This document shows positions 46,613 to 59,000 of a stretch of 64,000 nt of DNA, one piece after another. The stretch is from Dermanyssus gallinae (taxonomy: Eukaryota; Arthropoda; Arachnida; Mesostigmata; Dermanyssidae). The notes beneath the pieces are model-generated. The model was not told where the DNA came from, did not search any database, and worked only from the letters and a program-made list of their open reading frames with translations. The translations under genes and the position numbers were made by a program. Where the stretch lies: NCBI GenBank assembly GCA_003439945.1, contig QVRM01003923.1, forward strand, positions 62,001-126,000, read 5' to 3'. Position 1 is the first letter of the stretch; every line of letters begins with the position of its first letter.

Positions 46613-47117
46613 CAGCTGTTTGTTTATTGACATTTCTTGTACGATAATTGCACACATTCATTTCAAGCTCCATTAAGCACATAGCTTGTTCGGAGCCCCG
46701 TTTATGAAATAACAATGTATAATTTATCTATGTCATTTTCACCTATTTACAATATATTGCAACATGAGTGTATATTTATATCACTTTTAACCAGATATAA
46801 AAGTTTCAAGATAATGCTCTTCGAGATCGCATTTGAATTTGAGCAGAGATTTGAGTCTGCCTGACGCAGGCTGGTACTTTGTTCCAGTAGGAGGCCCCAA
46901 TGCTTCTGATTGATAGCTTTGACTGGTTGGAGTTGGCGTGTGACAGAGTAAGCAAGTTTGATGCGTTACCCCTTGTAGATATGGGTGTTGCTAATTTTGC
47001 CAAACCATATGAATTTGGATGCACTCCAAGGAGTATATGCTTGATTTCAACTACGAGACAGTATTCTATAAGTTTTGGGAACTGCAAAATGCTAATGGTT
47101 CTGTAGTGCGGTTGCAC
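46613..47117 (-). mobile_element. LINE 3' end, copy 2 of an inverted pair
   Basis: The minus strand encodes VEIKHILLGVHPNSYGLAKL, ATPISTRGNASNLLTLSHAN and IGASYWNKVPACVRQ, nearly the same as 44030-44490, and ends with CAATAAACAAACAG at about 46613. The two copies face each other across 2.1 kb. Confidence 0.8.
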
Positions 47118-47603
47118 TGACCTCTTGCTGTAGCTTGTCCTCGGATTCGGCGCATTTGCTATTTGGTAACCAATATGGATTTCACGTTCTCGGCCTTTTC
47201 GACTTAACTAGCCTGTTTTGTAGCTCTGTCTTCGAATGTTCTGCGGCCACTAACTACTAGTAGCTTGTTTGTTGCTGCAGTCCTTTTTCTTGAGTCCTTG
47301 CTTTTGCTCTCTTTGAGTACTCCGTAAATCACCCCGAGGCACCCTACTAGCGTTGCTTTGATCAGTTGGATTATTATACTTATTTTCTTTTCTTACGCCA
47401 TTCTATGTATTTTCTATCTTTTAATTATTTATATATATAATTTTTTTATCCATCTTATTATATATATATATATATATATGATGCCCTGATGTGTATATAC
47501 ATATATAGTGACTTCAAGTGTTGTCTCTACTGATGGGGATTGGGAATTTGGCCGCTGGCTACGACGGCGTGCAGTCTCACGCAGTTCACCACGTCAGGCA
47601 ATT

Positions 47604-47665
47604 ATGTTTTATTTCACTCAAATTGAGTATAATATACATTTTAAAATGTTTCTTTATGAAGCTCT
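47604..47665 (-). mobile_element. LINE 3' tail fragment
   Basis: TATTTCACTCAAATTGAGTA followed by TAATATACA closely matches 30453-30495, the 3' UTR of the LINE in the protease intron (minus strand). Here the (CAA)n tail is reduced and upstream coding sequence is not recognisable. Confidence 0.65.
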
Positions 47666-47919
47666 ATCTACTTCACGCTTCCGCAGTATATCGTAACCGC
47701 CTAAAGATCACCGGTGTGCTCTTGATCCACACAGATGGCAGTATGAGCGAGTCAAGTGTCTACCACCCGTGAGTGTTGTTCTGCCTGTTTTAAACAAGAT
47801 TACATAAAGAACGCTTGTTAGCTAAACGGCAAAGCGTCTCTAGCGCAGCATGCTCTTTTGGATTTCGCAAGCTCGGAGCACAGGTCATATACCATTATGT
47901 AGGTAGTAGAGGGTGCACG

Positions 47920-48345
47920 TTTCGAGTTAGATAAGAGATCGTTTTGTGTAGCACTTTTTGTTGATCTCAGACCCGCCTTCGACAGTGTGCGTCCAGATAT
48001 ACTTTTACTTAAATTAAAGCACCTGGGCTTTGAAGACGAACTGCTCTCGGCGTGCTTCCTCGCGCGTCACCATTTTGTGGATGTAGAGGAACCGGTCGGA
48101 ACTGCACCTGTTTCGTTTGTATACGGCGCGCATTGGTCCACTGGCCTTTCTTTGTGTCATAAATGATATGGACAATATCGTCCCATGAGCGCCTATCATT
48201 TACGACAATGGCCAGTCAGGTGAGACAGAGAGACTAGAGCGCTAAGCCTCTGAAAGGGAGTCACCTCTGAAGATCTGCATGCACCAAACAGCTAGGGCAG
48301 ACAAGCATTTGCTTAAGTTGATTCTCACACTGAGAATAAAGTCAT
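47920..48345 (+). mobile_element. Decayed LINE reverse-transcriptase fragment with 3' UTR
   Basis: The frame from about 47935 reads SFCVALFVDLRPAFDSVRPD and ILLLKLKHLGFEDELLSACF, i.e. the RT motif with the first catalytic Asp and the following helix. The later motifs collapse after 48120. CACACTGAGAATAAAGTCAT near 48327 looks like the LINE 3' end. Confidence 0.7.
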
Positions 48346-49521
48346 TTCATTTTGATTGCAATTTTTGGTAACTGCAATGGTAACTGCACTAGGTCTGATT
48401 GCTGCCGACTCGTTGCATTGGCGCAGTAGTAAATATGTATGTAATCAATAAATATTCCAATTAAAAAAGAAGTATATATATATATACGTGGCAGAGAGCC
48501 ACCCCATGACGACATTGTAAATACCTAAAAGTATGAGGTGAAAATGTATAAAGATCCATATCCAGAGAGGGATTGCCGGAAATGTATAAGAAGGCAAGTT
48601 GTTGCCGATTTTTCTTAAGCTTCCCGATTGTTCGCACTGTTCGGGCCAGATGATGAGATCTGTCATGCCGCGTATTGGCTGGGGTCGAACGCGAATTATT
48701 TTTATAGCAGCCCTGCGTATCGTTGTACCTGTAAAGAGCCATTTATAAAGCTATGCAGTGAACTTTTAAGAACTCAAGGACCCTCACAGAATCTCCGTTC
48801 TGCGGATTGCATCATAACTAAGTGGGATATTTGAATATGTGTTTGTAGGATAGCAGCGTCCGTTAATCGTCTGTTGGCGGGAATCCTGAAGCAAACTAAA
48901 TACAGGGCGCCAAATAGAGGATGCCGCCACACCAGTAGCGAAGACGTGGGAAGTTACTGAATGCGCGGGCAAAGCTGTGATATATAAGGAGGCACGAGAA
49001 AAAACGTTGGTGCGAGCCAGGCAGAGGACGCGTGTTGCTTGAGCGAGAGAATGGCGAACCAGTAACGATCGCCCGGGCAGTCATGGGGGTGACGGACACT
49101 ACAGTGTTCATTTGCTGTCTGGAGCGGATTAGGACAAAAACGGGTGAATGCGCGAACACGCATCCTATGTGTCGTTCCCATTGTACTAAAGTGAACATTT
49201 TGTTTGGATTACCGCCTTTTAAAATGCCGCTCTATCAGAACTCAGTTAGACTGAGTGCAGTAAAGCCCACGCAGACGTATTTATCTTTCCAAAAAAAATG
49301 GAAGACCATGCCGTAATAACAGCAATATTAACAATGAAAAATAACGAACACAACAGAAGTTGTTCGTCTTTACCACAAAATATAGCATCGGAAAGTTTTG
49401 CTTGGAAAAAAGCATTTGCGTAAGTTTGTAGTCTGCTTGTTTTTTTCGTTAGACTGGCAAGATTACAATTAGCATGCACAGGGCATAATATTTGACCACT
49501 AATAACCACGACACTAGTTGC
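48346..49521. other. Intergenic stretch, nothing firmly recognised
   Basis: A TATATAAGGAGGCACGAG at about 48980, followed by a G/C-richer 250 bases, looks like a promoter-bearing repeat, possibly part of an LTR. No direct-repeat partner, primer-binding site or coding frame supports this. Confidence 0.35.
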
Positions 49522-49535
49522 AATACTAGGCCAAT

Positions 49536-49727
49536 CCCCCTCAGTAGTTTGTAGTAATGCTAACAGCACTTCCGTGCTGGGGGGGGGAAGGAGGACATGA
49601 CTGGTTTTTAGTGGGTTGGAGCCCCACACTACCGGCCCACACTTGCAGGACAATCCTGCCGTGGTGCCCGCGTGTGCAATCCGCATTTCCCAGTTAGTCC
49701 TCTAAAAAAAAAAAAAAAAAAAAAAAA
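49536..49727 (+). mobile_element. Short poly(A) retroposon (SINE-like) with 14-bp target-site duplication
   Basis: AATACTAGGCCAAT occurs at 49522-49535 and again at 49728-49741, directly after a run of about 25 A. The roughly 165 bases between the left copy and the poly(A) have no open frame of note and contain a G9 run (about 49580) and GTTGGAGCCCCACACTACC. This is the structure of an LINE-mobilised short retroposon. The source RNA is not recognised; a tRNA B box is not convincing. Confidence 0.7.
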
Positions 49728-49865
49728 AATACTAGGCCAATAAGAACCACAACATTAGTTTCGTTTCTATCGATTCCGCTTTCATAACTTATTGTTCTTA
49801 GCTTTCGTCCTGCAGCCCTTAAACTCACCATAGGTAAGCGGAATGTCACAGAATTGTATCGCAGC

Positions 49866-49960
49866 TTTCAAAGGACGGCCGTATAAATGTTTCAAAGGAC
49901 GGCCGTATAAATGTTTCAAAGGACGGCCGTACACATGTTTCAAAGTACGGCCGTATAAAC
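49866..49960. repeat. 24-bp minisatellite, four units
   Basis: TTTCAAAGGACGGCCGTATA plus AATG is repeated four times (units at 49866, 49890, 49914, 49938) with a few substitutions. Each unit contains the 8-bp palindrome ACGGCCGT. Confidence 0.95.
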
Positions 49961-50675
49961 GGACCAGTAAAACTAATAGGAATTTGACTCTTCCCTGTCC
50001 TGTATCAAATAAAATCAATCAAATTTCTTAGCCTACGAAACCTAGTTACTATCGGCTACAACTCAAAACGAGTTAGTCGTTTCATCGTGCACTTGTATCG
50101 TGTGCTGCGTACAATATACAGTAATCTGAATTTTCTCGGTACGGGACAAAGCATCGCTTCATTGGTCTACAGATGTGCCTCGTTGCGGCAACGACGCATT
50201 AACCTAAACTATCGAGTGACAAAGATTCACAGGAATGTAATTGATTCCTTAATAGTTGCAATGAAAGGTACTCCCTTCGCGATCAAGGGAATCGCTGTAG
50301 TATCAGAAACAATTAAGAATTACATGTCAATCTGTAGATGTGCTGGCAAAAAAGCCGACAAACACGGATGACTTCTGTACATTGCTATGATGGCGATGAA
50401 AACAAACTGCAACAACATGTGGGACTTCATCTGCATTACGTTCGAGTTCTCATCCTATTGTAACTACGAGGTCGAGCTGAAAAGCGCGTGCGAGTGATAG
50501 AGATGGACTGCGCCAGCACGAGGAAAGGGTCAATGTACTGAGGCTATACAAAAATGTCACACTGCTGACTGCAACATGGCATGAATTTAGAATATGGGCT
50601 GAGTGACAAAAAAGGTAACTAGCTCATAGAATTGTTTGTATGATTTTTAATTAACTAAGTTCTCAATGAGTTAAG

Positions 50676-50680
<5 letters not shown>
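49961..50680. other. Intergenic stretch, nothing recognised
   Basis: The frame at 50087-50371 has 94 residues, but no motif or splice support is seen. Confidence 0.4.

Positions 50681-50738
<58 letters not shown>
50681..50738. repeat. (TA)n microsatellite
   Basis: Pure TA run about 140 bases upstream of the next LINE. Confidence 0.95.
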
Positions 50739-50742
<4 letters not shown>

Positions 50743-50879
50743 TATATTCATCAATTCATATTAATAATTTAGTTTAAATAAATTCTGTTTATCGTATATA
50801 TCACATTTGTCAAACATAAAATTACTTTGGGTAAAATTAAAGCCACGCTTGCTTATCCTTAGGCGGAAACCTAATTACT

Positions 50880-52290
50880 CCAATTTTACGCCGGGCGCAG
50901 GGCCTGCTTCCTGACATCAAGCTATGCACTGATGAAAACATCGAGCTTTTAGGAGCTCCCCTCACAACGGCCTCCGCAAAACTCGCCCTAAACAGGAAGT
51001 GCGAGCTAATGGATCTCTGGTGTTCCAGGTTGGAATCCCTCGATGCGCATCCTGCATTATTCTTGATGCGAACTAGCCTCTCGACACCAAGGCTAATCTA
51101 TATCCTTCGCTGCATATATGCATCGGCCCAAAATAACATTCTACAACAATTTGACGATAAGCTGAGACAGTGCGTGTAATCGGGTGTTAAATTTGAATCT
51201 GGACGGGGCAAATTGGGACCAGGCTACCCTTCCTACAACAGCCGGAGGTCTAGGAATACGACGTGCAACCGATCTGGCCCAGACCGCATTTTTGGGTTCA
51301 ATCACCACACTCCAGGAACTGATTATATCTATATCTCCTTCGAACGTCAAGTCCTTTCTAGAACGGCTCATGGAGTCCAAGAAAGAGAAGTTCGCCGCAT
51401 ATCACCGCGTGGTGCTTGACGACACACGCCAGCATGCTCTGGATGCTGTGGTAGTCGAAGCCATTCAAAAGAAGCTCCTGGACAACACGGCTGATGCACT
51501 CGGCAAGGCACGCCTACTAGCAGCTTTCAACGATACGAGCGCAAAATGGCTTCAAGCCATCCCCTCGCCGCAGCTGGGAACGATGCTGGACAACACAACA
51601 CTCCGCATCGTTGCCGGCCTGCGGTTAGGGGAGGCTGTGTGTGCGCCCCATAGTTGCTCCCTGTGCAACACACCGGTGTCGCCGACGGGAGAGCACGGCC
51701 TCAGCTGTCCTAGAAGCTGCGGAAGACATTCGCGCCACGCCGCCTTCAACGAAGTGATTTCAAGAGCGTTGCAATCCGCTAACGTACCCTGCAGAAAGGA
51801 GCCAGCCGGACTAGCAGCGGACTCAGCCTTACGTCCAGACGGAATGACCTTGGTTCCGTGGTCCTCCGGAAAGGCCCTTGTATGGGACGCAACCGTGTGG
51901 AATACGCTGGCGCCGTCTTATAGAAGCCGAGCTTCGAGATCAGCAGGTGCTGTTGCTAATTTAGCGGAGCAGCGGAAAAGTTTGAAGTACCGCGAGTTAG
52001 AGGCATCTTTTATAGTGCAGCCAGTTGCCATAGAAACAATGGGAGTCATAGGCGAATCAACAGTAAAATTTCTGAAAGAAATTGGGAAAAGAGCGGCAAG
52101 TGAGAAGGATGAGAAAAGGGCAGGGGAATTTCTGCTACAAAGAATATCAATTGAAGTGCAACGTGGAAATGCGGCTGCGGTGCTAGGTTCGCTGCCCTCA
52201 GGCAGTGGTCTACCGGGTCTGCTCTGATGACGTATTAGAATTATGCTGTGTATAATGTATAAATAAACTCCAATAAATGTACTTTTCATT
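50880..52290 (+). mobile_element. 5'-truncated LINE C-terminal part (zinc cluster and PD...D region)
   Basis: Reading starts near 50900 with LPDIKLCTDENIELLGAPLT and PRLIYILRC. After one break near 51178 a 347-residue frame runs to 52227. It contains LPTTAGGLGIRRATDLAQTA, a Cys/His cluster (about residues 155-178: CAPHSCSLC, GEHGLSC), GRHSRHAAFNEVISRALQSA, RPDGMTLVPW, ALVWDATVWNTLAPSY and the C-terminus FLLQRISIEVQRGNAAAVLG. The order of finger then PD...D recalls the restriction-like endonuclease region of R2/CRE/NeSL-type LINEs; this is inference. The RT core is missing. Tandem AATAAA signals at about 52260-52280 mark the 3' end. It is the best-preserved copy of the family also seen at 7128-7316 and 23863-24985. 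Confidence 0.82.
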
Positions 52291-53262
52291 CGGTTTAGAT
52301 TTAATTCGCTGGTAACCGTTTTGGCGTCGATTTACTACCGTTGGTGATATACTTTATCATAAACTAAGCAATATTCAAAAGTAGTGGATTATCAGGGTAG
52401 AGACTAACTGTAAATCTAAATATAAGCATTCGCTTATGACTGCAAGTTGGTAAGATTTTGGGATTAAGACCAACGCTATACAATCATCCATATGCAGGAG
52501 TCTCCTAGACCGCTTGAACCACAGGATAGACGCTACATGGTTAGGGAAAAGGGCGATGTGACTGAGTGTGCAAAATATCGTTGATTAGTTAAGTCAGCAT
52601 TCTTAATGCCGAACTTTTCCTCTGTGATTACGCTATTTCGCTACGTTTCAAATTACCGTCTACGTGGAGTGCTCAACGCAGAAGCTATCTTGGTGCCCGA
52701 CGAGTGTTTCTTTTTTTTTCGTCTAGATCCTTGGTCAACCGCTGCTATTCTATATACCTAGTTGCCTTGGACAGCCTTGTCAGCACACAGATTGGCCGAT
52801 AGTAAGCCACGTCGGCTGCGGATGCGATAAAATAGATCTAAATCCATTTTGGTTACAGGTGACACTGAGCGGCAATGATCGGGTCGAAAATAACGCAGGT
52901 ATAATTAGGTGTGCTTAAATGTGCTAAGTCTCATTAGATAGTGATCGCAGGGGTCGATCACTATCGAGTGGGATCAGATCGCAGATCACACTAAATCTCA
53001 CACACAGACTGGGCGTTGTGTGTGCCGGGCTTTATGCTGGTCGTATAATCGTATACTATTGACCTGGTGTATCACTAACTTCCTCACAAAAACAGTTACA
53101 CAACTCTGTCTTGTTGTTTTTTTTATTTCTCTGCGCAAGACCCTGAGCGTTTCTCATTGTGCACTGCGCAGAATAGCTCAGTTTAGGGCTTAAGCTCGTC
53201 CGGTGTACAGTCTTCTCAAGCATCGTCTATGGTCCTGTCTCATTTCCTACTACTGCAAATTT

Positions 53263-53308
<46 letters not shown>

Positions 53309-53917
53309 TATATAGTTTTTTTATAGGGATGTCGATAGAAGCCATTGTATTGTTTAGCAAGAGAGGAAGCACATAAGTATCAAGTAAATTGTACGATTTT
53401 ATTGGTGTACCCTGCCTGGTACGTGGTTCGTAGTGACTGCAGAGCTATTACCATGCTGTGATATTGTTACGAAATTGTAGCGTTTATACGTATATAAACA
53501 GTATTTGCTGTAAAAAAAGCACAACCATAAATCCGGCTATGCCAGTCGTCACCGATCCGGCATCGTATATACAACAAGGATTATTTTGGAGGCTATCGAT
53601 GAGGTCGCACGTGCTAACTACGTTAAGACATGCCGTCGCCACAATACACGCACGTAAAATGGCTTTTTTTTGCGAGTACGCTCGCATGCGTAATGGTGAA
53701 TTACAACAACAAAAAACAACTGCAACATGAGACACCTCCCGCGTCAGAACAGCCACCTTGCTATCATACACCGTGGAAGCGTGTCTTTGACCGTCATATA
53801 ATTAACTGGATCTACTCAGCCCCCCAGAAGTCATTTCGATGCACTGCATCACTATTATCCCACCCGTCACTCAATCACGCACAAACCCAAATAAGGAATA
53901 ATAAACGTTTGCCATGA
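52291..53917. other. Intergenic stretch and probable 3' UTR of MCM10
   Basis: No gene seen. A (TA)n run lies at about 53267-53303. On the minus strand AATAAA at 53398-53403 is a possible poly(A) signal for MCM10, about 515 bases after its stop codon. A perfect hairpin lies at 52937-52965. Confidence 0.45.
52937..52965. repeat. Perfect hairpin, 11-bp stem and 7-base loop
   Basis: GATAGTGATCG at 52937-52947 and CGATCACTATC at 52955-52965 are exact reverse complements around CAGGGGT. Related GATC-rich words continue for about 40 bases downstream. Confidence 0.85.
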
Positions 53918-55553
53918 TTAGATGCTGTCGATAAACTTTTTCTCCTCGCCGCGCAGGTTGAGAATTTCGTAGTCTAATTTTGGCCCTTGTCGTTCGGACC
54001 ACATCGCCACACGCTCCCAGTTCGATCCTCCACAGCGCCTGCAATGACAGTTTATTTTTAGCACATATGCATACACGCACACATGAGCTAGCCTGCTATA
54101 CGTGCATAACACACCGCCAATGAATAAGCATATATAGAAGTCAAGGTCATCTATCAGGGTCAAAGCTCTGTAATGTCTGTGTCTGTCTGTGTATGGCTAT
54201 CATCAATCAATTGGTGTATTCGACTCAAGGATTTCAATAAATTGGCGATCAGTGTCTTTGCCGGCACTGCTCGTTATAATATGCGCATAGAAATACCACG
54301 CAGCGAGCTGCCAGACGCATCGGCGGTCTTTGCGCTTTCTCGCCCGGTGGGACGGTCGCTGAAGTGTTCAAATTGTATACAATGATGACTGTATTGTAAT
54401 TATGTACCATCTTGAAATGCAAAGTTATTGCGAAATAAACAATATGTGTGTATAAAGCTCTGTAAACACACATGACACAGGAATACAAGCAGCAAGGCAA
54501 TGAGGTCACTCGTCTAGTTCGGTAATACCTCGTTAGCGCCTTCTGCGGTCATCCGCAGTGTGACCCGAGCAGAACACGCAGTCTCCCGGGCCAGGGCGGT
54601 CAAGTGCCGAAACTACACCAAAAATAATAAGATGCCATTGGCTTCCTATTATTTTGCGTTTGGAACAATTTTAATTAACTTTTAATTCCCGCACAAAAGC
54701 ACTAACAGAAAAAAGAGCTTATTCCAACTAGCGCACTCCAAATATGCCGCAGTCGGCACAATAGAAAACGGGCTCTAACTTTTTGTCTGTCTGCGCTACC
54801 GCAAACACTGTCGCTTTTCGTAGCCGCCTTCCCATCCTACCATATCCGTCCGTACTAAACCACGAGAGGTCTTATCGGCAAGCGTAGCTACTGTAAAAAT
54901 ATATATTTTGCAATTTGTAGAAGGACATGGAATAGACCTCGAACTGACTCGTCACGCTGCTGGAAGGAGATGGCACAAAGTGCACCATTTCGAACCACCT
55001 AAACCGATATATATATATATATATATATAGTAATAAAAAAATTCGAAACAGCAAAAACTCTATCTCACCTGCAGGATCTTGAAGGCAACTTGCAGAAACT
55101 AACGGTGCGGTTCTTACAATCTAAACAGCGGAAGAATCGTTTCGTTGCTTCATGTGTCTTCGTCGCATGACCTTCCTTCCGGCAAAACTCCGAAGCGGTA
55201 ATTGCAGTATAGCGGCAGGTCGGGCACGAAACAACTTTGACTTTTACCGACATTGTCGAGAGCATCTTTTGCTCTAGCTCTTCTTTCCGCTCGAGCTTAC
55301 TGAAATAAGCCGCCTTGGTCGCCTCTTCAGCCTGAAGTGTATGAAAGCAAAGCAGATAGTGTTAAGGAAGCAACATTTCTTTTATGTATACGCCGGAAAG
55401 CCAATGAGGCACACGTCTTAAGTAAAGATGCACCATTTTAGAGAATTATTGTTGGTACAGGGCTTGGGCTGAGCACTCTGATAATAATAACATTTTAAAC
55501 ACTAGCCTCCTCTCGAGTCGCCAGCTTTACACAGATGTATGTAAGTAAGCTTA

Positions 55554-55599
<46 letters not shown>

Positions 55600-55987
55600 T
55601 TTCTTTAAAGCATACCTCGTCTACTTCGTGCTGATGACTGGATTTGCGCTCCATCATCTTTTTGATATCCTCGTCATCGACTTCCCGCCCGAGAACTATC
55701 CGCTTAGTCTTCGGGGTAGACGCTTGGTCCTTGGACTGTCCCTCCCCGAGAGCGTCTTTCTGCCCTCCTCCACTGTCAGTCTCGACTCGTTTTCTTATAC
55801 GATCTTTGTCGACGACCCTCTTCACTGCGTTAGGATTTTCAGCGACAATGGGTGATCCTTGTAGGATACGTGCCGCTCGAGCCTGCGGATTTCAAATAGG
55901 AAGCCATCTTATCAATAGTGTCTGCCGTATTAGGAGAGCAGACTTTTTTTTTATTTAATCTTTAAATACTCAAATGCAATGTCCGCG

Positions 55988-56026
<39 letters not shown>

Positions 56027-59000
56027 TAAGATTTTTGGGGGTAGGACAGAAAATCTACAGAAATATACCTTGCTATCTCCTTGCACTTGTGGACGTCCAA
56101 GGGTAACCATGCTTCCCGGAGAACCACTGAGTGTCGGAGTAAACGCCATAACCTTCTTGCGATAAGCGTGCTGTCGAAGCAGCTCGCTAGGACTCATAAC
56201 CTAAAATAGGAATAAACACACAATGAGTTAATTATGAACTGATAAATGATTCGGTCAAAACTATGGAAAGCAAGCTGTGATTGAATATTTAGCATTAATC
56301 AGTGTTGGCAGCATTCCCCTGACCATATATATATAATATATATACATATACAGGTAGTTCAACAGGTTCTTAAAATTAGCTTTTCAGAATTCGAATTTTG
56401 GCGCGCTTTCACCGCTATTGGAAACGGCAACTTTTCGACTGCTAGCAGTCAAAATCTTATGATTGGCCGTTGCGATTTCGTTTGATCGCTTTTCCCGTGC
56501 AACGTATCGGCGTAATTTTGAAAAATTGAGAAAAAAGAGTTTCGAGTGGTTATCAAGCATTTTTATTTCAAGGGTTGGAATGCGACCCAAGTGAAAACTG
56601 AGCTAGACGATGTGTACGGTGACATGGCGCCATGTTTTGACATAGTGTTCACGGTGACTCTGCGCTAAAAAGAGGTCGCAGGAGCACCGAGGATGAACTA
56701 CGTTCAGGACGCCCAAAAAGGGCAACTGATGAGGAAAACGTAGAAAAAGTGCGGAAACTCATAGCCGCAGATAAGCGAGTGAACATTAGGGAGATAGCGG
56801 AGTCCTTGGGTATCAGTTTGGGTAGTGTGCATTTCATCCTGCACGAGAACTTGAAGATGAAAAAGCTCAGAGCAAAATGGGTGCCGCATTTGCTCAACCA
56901 AGACCAAAAAGACGCGCGTGTTTCCGCTTCACAGCGAAATTTGACCAAGATGTCAAAAAATCCGTCGGATTTTTGGCGCAGATTCGTGACCGTCGATGAA
57001 AGCTGGGTCCATCACTTCACTCCCGAGACCCAAGAAGCATCTCGCCAATGATGTGCACCTGGGGAAGGATCACGGTATCGGCCGGAAGATGATGACTACG
57101 GTTTTTTTAGGACCAACGTGCAATAATTCTGGTCGACTACCTTGAGAGCGGTAACACGATCACAGGAGAATACTATGTAAGACTGTTGGACTGCCTGAAG
57201 CAAGAACTCATCGTGAAACGCCCCGCTTTGCAGAAGAAGATTGCCCTGTTTCACCAGGACAATGCTTCTGCACACAAGTCGCGGCAAGCATCGGCAAAAC
57301 TGGCCCAACTGAGGTTCGAACTTATTGAACAACATTCCTATTCGCCAGACCTGGCCCCCTCTGATCATTTTCTCTTCGGACATTTGAAGAATAGTCTCGA
57401 TGGAAAGCGTTTTTCCAGCAATGAAGAGGTTAAGGCTGCTGTCAATGTTTATTTTCAGTCTAAAAAGGCGGAATTCTACTCAAGAGTATGAATGCTCAGA
57501 AATCTCGATGGGAAAAGTGTATTGAGCTTCTCGGGGAGTATATCGAAGAAGAAAAAATTAAAAACAAGATTTGGAAAATTCTTGGTTTTTATTTTAAGAA
57601 CTTGTTGAACTACCTGTATATATATATACGAGGGCAAATCGGAACGTTCTAGTACTTTGAATTTTAAAAATTGCACCGAAGCCACCGAGGTCTTCCGGTT
57701 TGTTTTACTTAGAAGCGTCATTCATCATTTACACACAGGTCAATTTTCGTTTATTGCTTGAGTTGGGTTCAAAGAAGCGATGAAAACGAGGTTCGGCGAT
57801 TTTTAAGGAGCCGAAAATAGAGGAGTGACGAAGTTTGTATTGTTCAAGTTTTGTGTCAAAACAAAATCATATGCTCTAAAGTGGTGGAAATGTTACGAAC
57901 TGCTTACTGTGAGCAAGCAGTTTTACAAAACACTGCGCATACGTAGTACCGTCGCCATCGCAACAGACGTATAAAAGACCGAAAATGGCCTCTTCGGATA
58001 GGCCTTTGACGTCAATAACAGAAGAAAGTTTGCGATATCGTACTCAAAAATCACCGAAGCAAAGAACACGGTTCATATATTGTGAAGTATATTTCTAGCA
58101 GCGCAAAATTTGTCGCTGAAAGATGACCCCACACCATGCCAAGGCTGTAGCTCAACATCAACACAACCTTAAGCTCAAAAAGACGCACTGCCGCACTCAG
58201 AAACAGTCGTCGAGGGTCTCTTACCTCTGTGTGAATAGAGGCAACCGCCTGACACCTGTCGCCGATGTGCTAGATAAAGGTCGTTCCCGTATAGTGTAGT
58301 CTCAGACCCAATTACAGGAAGGAGTTGACAAACTCCAACGGTTGGCCACAACAGGGTATTACGTCTGCTGCAGCCAATGAACCCCCACGGCGAAACTTAG
58401 TGGCTTCTTGTCTTGCGCGAATTTATTTGTGGGCCCTTATGGAGAAGGTAACTTTCTACATCGACAATTCGACGAATAGCACCGCGGTCCCGGTGGGCCA
58501 CTACTATGTCATTCGCATACATAACGACGACGGCGTTTTTAAACTCCTTCCGCACATGGCGGGCAAGGTCTGCGATGAGCAAAGAGACGGCTAGGCAACT
58601 GTGGGTCCCTACGTTTTGACTTAGCTGCAAGGTGTACTCGCCTCTTATGTTTACTTCAAGGCGGTCTTCAGCAAAGAAGCTGGAGAGCACTCGTAAAAAC
58701 GAATCAGCCACCCCAGCATGTCGACTAAAATGAATCGACTAGTAAGTAACGGGGAGCTTTAAATAAAATGCTTAAATAAAAACGGCGTACAAGTGACCCA
58801 GGCACAGTCAACACCCGCTCAACTTCCGACTGAAGTATATGGATCGCGTCCTGTACGTTCCGTAGAGTACGTTCCGACGCGATGCCCCGGTAGATATTTG
58901 GATCGTCCACGTTTGTACCGTATTTGCTATTGAATAGCACAGTAAGCCTGACCTCATGCCAAACCTGGGGTGTGTGTCCCCCGCTGATGCTGTGCATGCT

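Noticed and set aside
48960..49250. A possible LTR with TATATAAGG promoter
   Set aside because: No second LTR, primer-binding site, polypurine tract or gag/pol frame was found nearby.
54280..54509. Small ORFs on both strands in the last MCM10 intron
   Set aside because: They overlap the dispersed repeat and are not conserved between its copies.
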